Shown piece after piece: positions 14,617-25,200 of a DNA stretch of 64,000 nucleotides (positions within the stretch are counted from its first letter, which is position 1; each line of letters starts with the position of its first letter). The position numbers and the translations under genes were made by a program. Location of the stretch: NCBI GenBank assembly GCA_019095985.1, contig CM032659.1:7541793-7605792 (forward strand). The letters run 5' to 3'. The notes beneath the pieces are model-generated. The model saw only the letters and a list, made by a program, of their open reading frames with translations, was not told the origin of the DNA and did no database searches. The stretch is from Streblospio benedicti (Eukaryota > Annelida > Polychaeta > Spionida > Spionidae).

Positions 14617-15641
14617 AAGCGAGGGGCACATTTGACCTTGCGGGCGTGTTAGCCGCAAGGCATTTTAAGGTCTGCGGTGTCTACGGCGTTTTCAATGTCA
14701 ATCTTTAGGGAATGGGCACATACGCACGGGCTCCGCGCGTTGTGAGTATGTCGGCACAAGGAATGGTTTTATTGAGGTGGCCGTGCGATCAACGTGCATC
14801 GAACTTGCGTTGTACTCGTGTATAACTTACGGTCTACGCAATGTGTGATTACAAAAGTACGGGATTCGCACGATCATGGTACAGGGAACGCACGGCCCCA
14901 GTACTGTGTCCGAGCCGACAACGTGCGGGTAAATACTCTGCGTTTGACGTACGGTCTCCCACTGCCTTCTTACGGCCAGACCACCCCTGACAATAGTCGC
15001 AGAAGTTCTTCTGCGGCCACCGTACGGCCTTAAAAATGCTGTGTTTGTGGCACTTAACACTCACAGATCTTTACGACCTCCATGCGTTTTTGGTAGTAGA
15101 CTGGATGTAGACAGTCCTTCGGCATTAAGCGAGGGGCACATTCCGCCGCAAGGTGGGTCTACAGCCAGTCTACGACCAAAAACGCATAGAAAAACGTGAG
15201 GATCCGTGCTATGCAGTGCGGCAAACGTATGTTTTTTCAAGGCAGTACGGTGGCCGCATGCCAAACTTCTTCTACGGCCACCCTACGTCATGGTCTGACG
15301 GTGAGGAGGCAGTGCGGAGACATTACGCTAATCTGGCATAATCACAGCGGATTTAGACGCACGGTGTCGGCACAAATACAGCACTGTGAGTTCTCCGTAC
15401 CATGCACGTAAGAATGCTGCACTTTAGTAAGCACACGGTGTGTATAACGTAAGTTGTACGCGAGCTACAACGCAAGTTTGATGCATGTTGAACTCACGGC
15501 CACCTCAATAAAAACATTTCTAATGCGTATGTGCCCACAACTGTACTTTTGTACATGCCTGCGGAAAACGCCGTAGACGCCGCAGACCTCCAGACGCCTT
15601 GTGGCGAACATGCCCGCAAGGTGGATTGTGCCCCTAGCTTT
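14617..15641. mobile_element. Foldback element: a 1.0-kb near-complete palindrome
   Basis: The ends are AAGCGAGGGGCACA (14617) and TGTGCCCCTAGCTT (ending 15641). The two halves match in inverted order along their whole length: CTTGCGGGCGTG with its complement near 15610, TACGGCGTTTTC with GAAAACGCCGTA, TTATTGAGGTGGCCGTG with its complement near 15495, and TGCGTTTTTGGT with ACCAAAAACGCA around the centre. The symmetry axis is at about 15.13 kb. The central loop holds a third copy of the terminal motif (TAAGCGAGGGGCACATT at 15126). There is no transposase. It is a non-autonomous foldback or long-TIR DNA element of unknown superfamily. Confidence 0.75.
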
Positions 15642-16001
15642 ACGTATCTATCACCTCCACCACATAACAAACATTTAGATATGAACATTCGAGACTGTGA
15701 GGCCGGGGCTTTACCTACATGACCCGTGCTGCCACTGGCCATGAGTCTGTGTTTATTGACTGGCTGTCCGGGCTGTCCGAGGAACAGCTAAAATTAGCTG
15801 CCAACCATAACAGTTTCCTCCTCATCGCATTTTGCAATCAAGTGGCGGTTACGACCAGGGTCTTCTAGCTCGAGCTACGTATGCACGGGGAATTATATAT
15901 GTGAAGTGCTCCTGCTAGGTTTGTGTTTGTTTGGTGAGCATTGTGCATCCCTTACAGATCTTTAGAAGAAAAAAAGGTCATCAGTTTCGTAGAAAGATAC
16001 T

Positions 16002-16251
16002 AGTATAAAACTAGATCAAAAGTGCCCAGAGAGCACAGCATCGCTAGAACATAGTTGACTAATGGGCAATAAAGATGTTTACTTAAAGCAGGAAAAAAGT
16101 ATTTTTGGTGCACATTTCACCCTGGCTATGTTCTTGGCATTGGCATTGTTGGTGCTTTTTAAACATGGCTATAGAAGTAAATATCTTTTGCCCATAAGTT
16201 TATGTTAACATTGTGATGCTGCGCTCTCTGAGCACTTTTAATCTGATATAA
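16002..16251. mobile_element. MITE with about 75-bp inverted repeats
   Basis: The left arm (about 16002-16085, with AAAGTGCCCAGAGAGCACAG) pairs with the right arm (about 16170-16251, with CTGCGCTCTCTGAGCACTTT). The spacer is about 85 bp and there is no coding capacity. The arms differ at roughly one base in ten, suggesting an old insertion. Confidence 0.7.
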
Positions 16252-17665
16252 CCATCATGCCAATTTGATGGTCATGTTTCAAACAGTATTGAAAGTATAT
16301 TGAAAATAGTTAAAATGGAAGGTAAACTTTAATTGGTCAAGTCCCAGAATTGAACACAGTTGATGTTCAGTAGGCATGTAAACATTGTACCAACACAAGT
16401 TTCAATGCTTTCTTATAAGCATTAGCAACGCGTTCTCAGAAAATGTTGAAAATGAACCAAAAGTGGCAAAGTAACTAGAATGGAATCACTTTGGTCACAC
16501 GTCATATCACATAGCTGTGTTAAGTTTGAACAAAATCAGTTATCGGTAAAAGCTCTAGCTTGTCCAGTAATATACATGCATACATACATAGCGAGTATAC
16601 AAACGAAGTGAACACAAGGCTTTGTTTCAACTGCTGAAGATACACAATTGAGTAGTCTATTAGACTACATAACTCTCCTACTAGGCTAAAAGTGTCCGTC
16701 ATAGTGCGGGTTCACGGCGGAACATTTGCTACGGTCTCAGCCGATTAGAAGCTGAGAAAATTCTAGCTTCAACAGCATCAAATACGATCCTACATCACAG
16801 TCAAGTACTAAAAAACAGTTGTTGGTTTCACCTGCGACACCAATCTAACTTACTACCGAGCTTCCTGCTGAAATTGAAACACTGGATTACAGAGCTTCTC
16901 ATAGACGAACGACGCTTTTTACGTTTTAAACATGATATTGTCATTTGGGGGTGCGTTAAATAATTAGTCTACAGGGCGTGTTTACATCGGTAGCCGCTCT
17001 CATACATCAGCTCTTACAAAGCCATTGCTGACATGCGGGGTTAGGACATAGACTAGCACGGTTCTGTGTCGTTTGGTAGTCCATGCAAGCACACACATTA
17101 TATTGTGAAACGCCCCATAGATCTGGCACTTTCCTCTTCTGAGCTGGGAAACACCCGCCTACGTGCGCTCACGGCGGGACACCTGCGCGGGCACCTGCTC
17201 CTCCGCCATGATTTGTTTTGCGGTCACGTGATTTATCCCTAACCACGTGTTCGCTTATTTATCGCTCAGTTATGTTGCCACTTTAGAAAAAGTGCACATT
17301 TGCTATTTTGCAACACGTGCTGTATATTAAACTAGATTATGACTACCTCTCTATTTAGATCTCTTACAGGCAGAATGTATAATAGCTTTAATGAGACACC
17401 TTATCATGATTCCAAGTCTCAGTAACGAGAGCTTGAATAACCCCCGTACAGAGACCACCTGTCTATTTATAATGCTCGAGTACATTTACATTTACAAGTA
17501 CATTTATATTTGCATTTACATTTGGAGTCCACTGGCTTATCATGAGAAGAGGTTGTAATGTCCACTCGTTAAGCCATGCGGTGCGTTTCGTTGGTGTATA
17601 TAAGCATTTGAATACAGGCTCGACGAGTGCGACGACGACTATATCACGTAATATGATTTGTGCAC

Positions 17666-17825
17666 CTTGTTGATCAAATAGGTTCATACAAGCTGCTTGT
17701 GCGTGCTGGCAAGTGGCTCCATCTGTGAGCATACACCCGAACGCCAGGAGGTGTTGGGCGGTATCCTGGAAAGACTCGTCCACTTGCGCGGCCTCGCTGA
17801 GGCACTCATGGTTGCAGATCAGTCT
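17666..17825 (-). CDS. Candidate internal exon of an unidentified Cys-rich protein
   Basis: A minus-strand open stretch is bounded by a good acceptor (GACTTTTTACAG) and a donor (AAG|GTGCAC). It encodes 53 residues plus one base (phase 0 in, phase 1 out). The peptide begins RLICNHECLSEAAQVDESFQ and contains five cysteines (two near the start, then FGC, ATC and AAC), with amphipathic helix-like spacing. I do not recognise the family. The composition is protein-like rather than repeat-like, but no partner exon was found nearby, so it could be chance or a relic. Confidence 0.35.
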
Positions 17826-18706
17826 CTGTAAAAAGTCTGGCTAAACTGAAGTGTTTGGTTCTTACATCATGGAGACGTTAGACAACAAATGCGTCATTTA
17901 GACCGGGGTTTGGACGAGTCTTGTCACACCGCTTCCCCCACTATCGCATCATTTTCTGAAACCCCACCCACCCACGTTGATGAAGTCATTTGTGAACAAT
18001 TCCTAGGTTCACAATTTCAATGCCATTAAAAAGTATCAGAGCTGGCTGCAGCTGAGTAACAAGTGAAAATCACAACAATCTACTTGCGTTGTATGCACTG
18101 CGACATTTTTATTTATATTTTTTTTTCGTTACTTCGCTCGTTGGGTGGATTCGTACGTGTATTTCTAGGAACATTTTTTATCACGTCGCCCATTAAATAA
18201 CAGCCATGTTTAACTCATTAGTCTTCATGTTTACTAAGAGTTTAATACAGTAAAATCAATGCTGCACTTAACGCTACAATCATTACATTACTCTTCATAT
18301 ATTGCAATTGCAACTTTAAATTGCCCCCAGATGTCATCTTTCAGGTTTGCAATCCACCGGGCACAGGCTCTGTTTTATACTCCTGGCTGATACAAAAGTT
18401 TAACAATGCATATGTGTCTACAAAATACAAAGAAAACATAAAATCTCGCCCCCTCAATGCCAAAACCCCTTCACATCCTAAATAACTCATCATAATTTAG
18501 GACAATTGTGTGTTGTAAAATTCTCCAGATTGCCAGTTGTTATTACATTGCCGCCAGCGTCATCTATATTGCTGTCTCGTTGTGAGGATCTGTCATAACG
18601 TAATCCCACGCTGATGGTGACATTGTGACAAGTATTGATATTTTGCAATGGATTACCAGTTGGTGATAATCAACAACTACAAGAAAATAACAAAACAAAC
18701 AAACAA

Positions 18707-18990
18707 ACAACAACAGCAGCAGCAGTAGCAGCAACGGCAGCAGCAGCAACAGCAGCAACAACAACAGCAGCAACAACAGCAGAAACAACTACAGCAGCAG
18801 CAACGTCAGCAGCAGCAGCTACAACAGCAGCATCAAATGCAGCAGCAACAGCAGCAGCAACAACAACAGCAAAAACGACAACAACAGCAGCATCAGCAAC
18901 AGCAGCAACAACAACAACAAAAGCAGCAGCAGCAACACCAGCAACAGTAGCAGCAGCAACAACAGCAACAACAGAAGCCGCAGCAGCAGC

Positions 18991-19027
<37 letters not shown>

Positions 19028-19040
19028 GAAGCAGGAGCAG
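18707..19040. repeat. CAG/CAA trinucleotide-rich tract
   Basis: A mixed CAG, CAA and GCA tract of about 330 bp, ending in a pure CAA run. Open frames through it (poly-Thr/Ala, poly-Leu, poly-Cys) are by-products. Confidence 0.95.
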
Positions 19041-20907
19041 CGGCCAGACATTTGACAGTACGGTGCCGCCGCAGGCTGTCGTGGAATCCGCAGTTTCAAA
19101 TATTGCCAACAGAGGCTGACGGGGATTTGAGTGGCGTTATTTGCAAATAAAGGAAAGTGCAATATAAATACATGCTGCGGGGCGGGGGTGGCTTGCTGTC
19201 TGGTTCTTTTCTGCGCGGGGCCCTGGGGACACGGGAGACGGCCGTATTTGTGCTGTGTAGGGCGATTCATAATGTGTCAGGCCTATAAATAGAGCAGGCT
19301 TTGAAGAACACTTGTTGTTTATTTGCTTGGTAAGGATAAACTGTTTATCTAAATGTCAATATTTGTTTGTGGGTGTTTTGTTGTGTGTTGTGCCAGAACA
19401 GTAGGTTGTGATGGTTTCACGTTGAGTTTAAATGAAGTAGATAGGTGCAACTCATTGTTAGGGACCCTGCTCTATGCTTGGTCTATCAGTCATACTGTAC
19501 CATGCGTGAGTATATGTTTATATTGAGTACCATTAACGCTTGTGAATCAGATTGCAACAAAATACACAAAAATCATGATGATGGGATTTGTTCTAATTTG
19601 TAGCCAAATTGAATGTACTCGCTGAGCCTCAAGTACAAGACAACAGCTGAGTCACTGGAGAAAAACAACATCTAAGTCGTTTTTAATAGATGTGTTAGTC
19701 AGACGGTTGCGTCATGTTCTCTGTGAATCTTCAATAGTCGTTTGACGCCAGAAGCCCCACTGCTGTAGATGAAACTGCCACCGGGACAGAGAGATGCACA
19801 TACAGATTTAAATGTAAAATGGCAGAGAAGCCAAGGGACGTCCTGAAATTTGAGGAATGATCAATGTCCCCAAATGATATAAACGGACACACATTTACCA
19901 TACTCCATGGCTCATTAGATATCGCAATAATCACTATTTAAATGTGAGCTTGTTTGCTGTTGATAACTGCAAATTGGACCTGTTCATTATGAATGTCAGA
20001 GTGCAGTACTCGGTTGGCGAGGCATGAGTTTGCTCAACAACCAGTGTCACTCATCTACTTGCAGCCACTGCATTCTGTCAAAAACAAACTGCCATTCCAA
20101 TTGGCATCAGAATCATAATATGGAATAAAAAAGACTAAACAGACGACTTCTCTATATACAGTGAATACCATCAATTCCGCGTTTTAAAATACCATTACAG
20201 TATTTCCCACCGCTAATGGGCACGGTGAGCTGTCTTGTAAAATAAACTGACCATCAATTGGGTGATTCACGGTTCTCTGTAATGCATGTGAAGTCTACAA
20301 GCAATAGGATCCACGAGATTGGTGCTGGAGGGACGCTCCATTTAGCCGTTTTCCAGGCCGCTGCAACATCCCACCGCCACATTAAGCCGGGGGTTTTCAG
20401 TATTTGTGAGGAGCTGAAATAGACAGGTCTTGTTTTATGGTGCATTTGAAACTCTGGCAATTGAATTTCACAATAATACCCAAATGTTTTTGCAAACGGC
20501 GAGGCGTATCCAGTGGATTTCATCGGTTATTTGTATGCAAAAAAACCAATCTTGAGTATCTGCCAAAAACACCCAACAATAATAATTATTTGGGTTGAAA
20601 ATGTGGGACGTCCATCGCTGTGTGACAACTACCGTGCGATCCACCCCACCCCCACCCCCCTTAACACATACCGAGGCAACGGGGTCTGCTTGTATTCAAA
20701 AAATCATTCCACACGACTAGACCCTAGCATCCCAAGTTAAAGCTCACTTTACCCACACACAGCCTTCCATAAACCAAAACCCTGTAATAACAGAGCCTAA
20801 TAGATAGAGCCCCGTGTACTGTGTCCCCACCGGCCCCACACTCCATCACATGTCGGCGCTGAAACAGGAGGCTACCACCGTGTCCGGAAGCCGACTCACC
20901 GCCAGCT

Positions 20908-21263
20908 ACAGTAAAACCTTAGGCACAATGGGAGCCATGGGTAAAGGTGTTCACATTACTGAGGTGTCCCTGATCGTGGAGAATTTTAGAAGCATCATAT
21001 ATATATACAACATGAGAGAGTAAACCCCCTCATTGTAAGATGCCCTGCTGGGCTCCCATGGCCGCCCTGTAGATTTACAAGAGCGTGCACACATAGTATA
21101 CCCTCAAGTGAGACCACCTCAATGTAGAAGCCACCTCTTTATTGAGAACAATTTTCTCGTCATTTGAACCGTCGTAGAGACAACGGTGGCCATTGGTCAT
21201 GACGAGGCCGCCGCTTCCCTATTGGCTGACCATCAGATGGTCTGATTTGAGAGGTGGTACTGT
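20908..21263. mobile_element. Tc1/mariner-like MITE with TACAGTA termini
   Basis: TACAGTAAAACCT at the left pairs with AGAGGTGGTACTGTA at the right. Internal ACCACCT... motifs alternate. The TA at each tip fits a TA target site. No transposase is visible. Confidence 0.5.
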
Positions 21264-21455
21264 AATGTGGTAAAGCAGCGGTGTGCATCCCTGAATCAGG
21301 ACCTGATAGCACGATGCTGACAGATTAGGGGATTGGGGAGCCAGCTGTAGGGGCAGGGAAAGGGAGTTACCTGTTCTGCTCATTTTTTTTCTTATTAAGT
21401 AGCGTACTTTTTGGTGTTGTCATTGTCAAGAAGACGACATTGAAGAAAAAAAGGT

Positions 21456-21546
21456 AGAAGAAGAAGAAAAGAAGAAGAAGAAGAAGAAGAAGAAGAAGAA
21501 GAAGAAGAAGAAGAAGAAGAAGAAGAAGAAGAAGAAGAAGAAGAAA
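21456..21546. repeat. (GAA)n microsatellite
   Basis: A purine tract of GAA/AAG units, about 30 repeats with one early interruption. Confidence 0.95.
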
Positions 21547-22259
21547 ATTGTGTATATATGTGTTTATACCGCTTTCTACATTGTACAAATAATGGAGATG
21601 TTACCTTTCTCTAAACGATTCATAACACATTTGACAAGAAATGCTACGTCAAACAAGACAACTGCAATACATCGACAGGCAACAGTGCAAATAATTTGAT
21701 ATCAGACTAATAATTTACGTGTACGCACTTCATGTGAGAATCCCGTGCAATAAACACTGATCCGTATATTCAAACATTCCAAACTCTTATCACATATCAT
21801 GTTGCTGATAGTAAGAAACGTACAGTATGTACTGCAGTGGATATATTAATGAAGTATGATTAGGTGCTTCGATGGACTAAAACATGCAGTTGATACACTA
21901 TACATGAAGCAGTCATAGTTTTGTTTCGGAAGTTGAGTGGGGCGAACCACTAACTTTGCCAAGCTTTGGTAGGCTCTCCTGCTCAACATCAATGCGGTCA
22001 GTACATGTATTTGTAAATCATACTTGCTGCTCAATTTGATGACTATTAATGCTAATAAATGGTGTATAATGCATTTTATTGAATACTAGCTGTGTGAAAC
22101 CATGATTTGCAAGGACATAGCACCTTGCCGGATATATAGGAAAATTCAGGGAAACATGGATCAAAGTATTCCGGAGGTAGTGCTCCCATACAATGCTATC
22201 ATGACCAGTATGGTATATAACCTATGAAAGAACTTCTAATTCATGAAACCAATTAGATT

Positions 22260-25200
22260 ATGAGCCACAGTAGTACACTCTTTACTGACTTGCAGATGGA
22301 GCTACTGAAGCAAGCCTGTGCTCGGGGCGACCTGGCTTACATCCAGTCCCACCTCGCCCAAGTTGACCCCACAAAATTATGGCCATTGCTGGACGCCGCC
22401 TACAGAGCCGGCAGCGATACCATAGTGACGGCCATCCGGGACAGCGGTCTCGTTACCATGCATGACATGCTGAAATCTGCCTGCTACTTCGGAGACGAAG
22501 CCTTTGTGGATGACCACTTGGATGACTGCCTTGCCGACCACACTGCCGACCACACTGCTGACCACTCGGCTAACCAAACGGATGCTCCACCGACTGACAA
22601 CAGGACTGACCTGCTGCAGGGATTGCTGTTCTATGCCTGTGTCCGTGGTCACATTCGTACTGCACACGTTATCCAGGTAAGAGGTTCATTGGCACATAAT
22701 TGGATTATTATTGTTATACCTGTATTCGGTTAAGATTTCAGAAATATACGTCAGTTTCATTAAAATGTCGGAACTTTATATGTTTTTGAAAGTGGAACAC
22801 CCTATTAAGAACATGACCTGCAAATAAAAGTTAGTATCAATTGACTACATACATAAAGTCACCACGTGAAGTCTGATGTAGGATGTCAATGTCCTGGTCA
22901 GTGAGTTGGGTGTCGCAGGTCGCCAAGTGTGTCTTAATGGGTCCTGGTCATATCAATATTTATTCTTTGACTATTTAGAACATATCATACTAGCAAGTAT
23001 ATGATTCCTTTAGATGCACAGTAACTGAAATATTAAACTATATGTTAAGTCATATGAATCGCTTTCATATTTTCAACAATTTGATTAAAATCAGAGCGGG
23101 GTTTTTTTTTCTTATGGCCCCCATTTCACATGACCGATCCTAGCTCCAGATCATACAAAAGACCCCCGATTTGTCATTTCGGGGTGAATTGTTAGTGATC
23201 TGGGCTCAAATGTGGAGTGATTTGGCTGGTTCGGCACGCAACGGGCCGTTTTGGCGGGTTCTGGGCTGATTTTTATTTTTTCGGCTTATGTGGCACCAAA
23301 CCACACAATCTACATGCTTTTCGGGGCTGTCTGGTGCCTTCCTCTTGCATTTGCAGCATCCCAATGTCTTTCACCTAAGCTCTGGCCTCGTCTGTTGCTC
23401 TGGGAGGATTATAGTTGACAGATGAGACCGTAATGGCCGCCACTGCCGTTACAATCAGAAGCAATGGAAGCATGACACAGAAGCATCTGTTCCAACGCCA
23501 CGATGCTCCCATTTTAATGCTGTCAATATAGAGAAAACTACACATTTCTGCCAGCTTCTGGCCCAAAAGGTGTTATCCCTTCTCTTGAGAAGTGATATTG
23601 ACTTTTTTCGGCCTGTAGGCTCCCATTATGGATTATTGAGTTGTTGAACTTGATCAACGTTTTGCTTTTCTGGTTCGTCTCGAGGGCTAACTTGTTCATA
23701 GTTAGGTCTCTCTGCTAATGGTGGGCTTGCTTACAATTTCAGTAAAGATGTTCCAGTTTTATGGTGTGCTAGTTCCGAATGGTCCCATTAGCTTACCTTT
23801 TCATCCAGTCCTTCTGAAACGTTACAGACCGTACTTACGGACGATCCCGTAAGTTTTAGCTACAAAACATGCAATGAGGCAAAATAAAAAGACTGAAAAT
23901 GGTGGGGGGTGGGGTTACATTGCTTGTGTCCCGAAGGATTATACTCAAACACGTATTCACGATGATTACACAACGAATAATCGTAACAATGGCAGCCGTT
24001 GCACTTAATCTTGCTGTAGCTTGTAGCTTGTAGCATGTGTTGAAAGACCGAAGCTGGTGGGATTTCACGGTTTAATAGCCACCAAGAGGGACTATTTTTG
24101 GCAGCCGATCATCACAATTCATTGTCATGCTTCGTTGTCTCGGGCGTGTCCCGCCACCTACAACGTCTCTGACGGCTTGTACGGCTCGGTGACTTTGGCA
24201 TGCTTTGTCATCAGACTGTTACGTAATAAATATTGATGAATTTCAGCCGATCCACCCCGAAATGACAAATCAGGCGTCATTGGGAAGATCTGGAGCTAGG
24301 ATCGGCCATGTGAAATGGGGGATTATATGAATTTATAATGAAATCTGATACTTTGCTTTTATCTTTCCAAACCATAGTTTAAGGTTTAATAACATTTGAG
24401 AGATAATGTTGAATTCGTGCACTAAAGATTTAGGTTTATTATAGCAGTTACTGTTCATTTTTATTTGATTTGCTATTATAATCATGAAATTTGTACTATC
24501 TGCAACAAAATATATAGCATTTATAAAGTGACAGTATGTTAGTAAATATTCTTGTGTGTCAAAGTAACTTTGTAAGTTCCATTTGGCATAGATTTCTTGT
24601 ATTGTAATATGTGAATAATTTGTATTAGTTGTAATAAAAATTGAAACATGTTATTTGAAGCTGGTTACATCAATATATACCAAAATGTCGAGCATGGTCA
24701 ATTTTGAAAAAAAATCACTATGTTTCAATGATGTACTATTCTCTTATCATAAAATCCATTTTCCACTAAATTAACTTAATTTACAACTAAGAATGATATA
24801 AATATTAATATTTAAGCTATTTTCAAATGTAACATTGCTTATATGCAGTGGTTTCAAGAGTTACTGTGCTTCATGCAAAAAGTGAAATATTTTCAAAACT
24901 CGAAGACATTACTCAAAAATAATTTAGATTTTATTACTTGAAACATGGTAGTTTCCAAATTTTACAAAGGGTATGGTAGGGAAATAAGTTCATATTCTCA
25001 TGAAAATGTTTCACTCAGCATTTATTATTAGGTAACAGCCGTAAAATGATCTATCGCTCTTACAAGGGCTACTCTAGGGCTGACTAAGAGTGTAGTGTAG
25101 TGAGGCTTGAAAACAGAACTGTTCCCTTTCTATGCAAACATCTTTGGCCGATAATTCGATAAGTATTAGTGCCTTTTGGAATCAGCATGAACATGCAATC

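Larger units (their letters stand above)
12357..17665. other. Gene-poor stretch rich in inverted-repeat elements
   Basis: It holds the SINE copies, the 1-kb foldback and the 250-bp MITE listed separately. 12.45-12.62 kb contains a cluster of homeodomain-like (TTTAATTAGA, TTAATTAAAT), octamer-like (TTTGCAT) and CCTTTGA sites that could be an enhancer. Confidence 0.5.
17826..22259. other. Gene-poor stretch upstream of the ankyrin/Mab-21 gene
   Basis: Microsatellites and one MITE are listed separately. A TATA-like TATATAA at about 22214 lies some 45 bases before the ankyrin/Mab-21 start codon and could be its core promoter. No other promoter evidence is visible. Confidence 0.4.

Noticed and set aside
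14794-15742. Several overlapping frames of 60-80 codons on both strands
   Set aside because: Produced by the GC-rich arms of the foldback; mirror copies appear on the other strand.
18564-19270. Poly-Thr/Ala, poly-Leu and poly-Cys frames
   Set aside because: They come from the CAG/CAA tract. A polyQ gene was considered, but the CAG reading is not flanked by any protein-like sequence.
20254-20523. 89-codon minus-strand frame with aromatic residues
   Set aside because: No domain or splice-site support; kept as non-coding.
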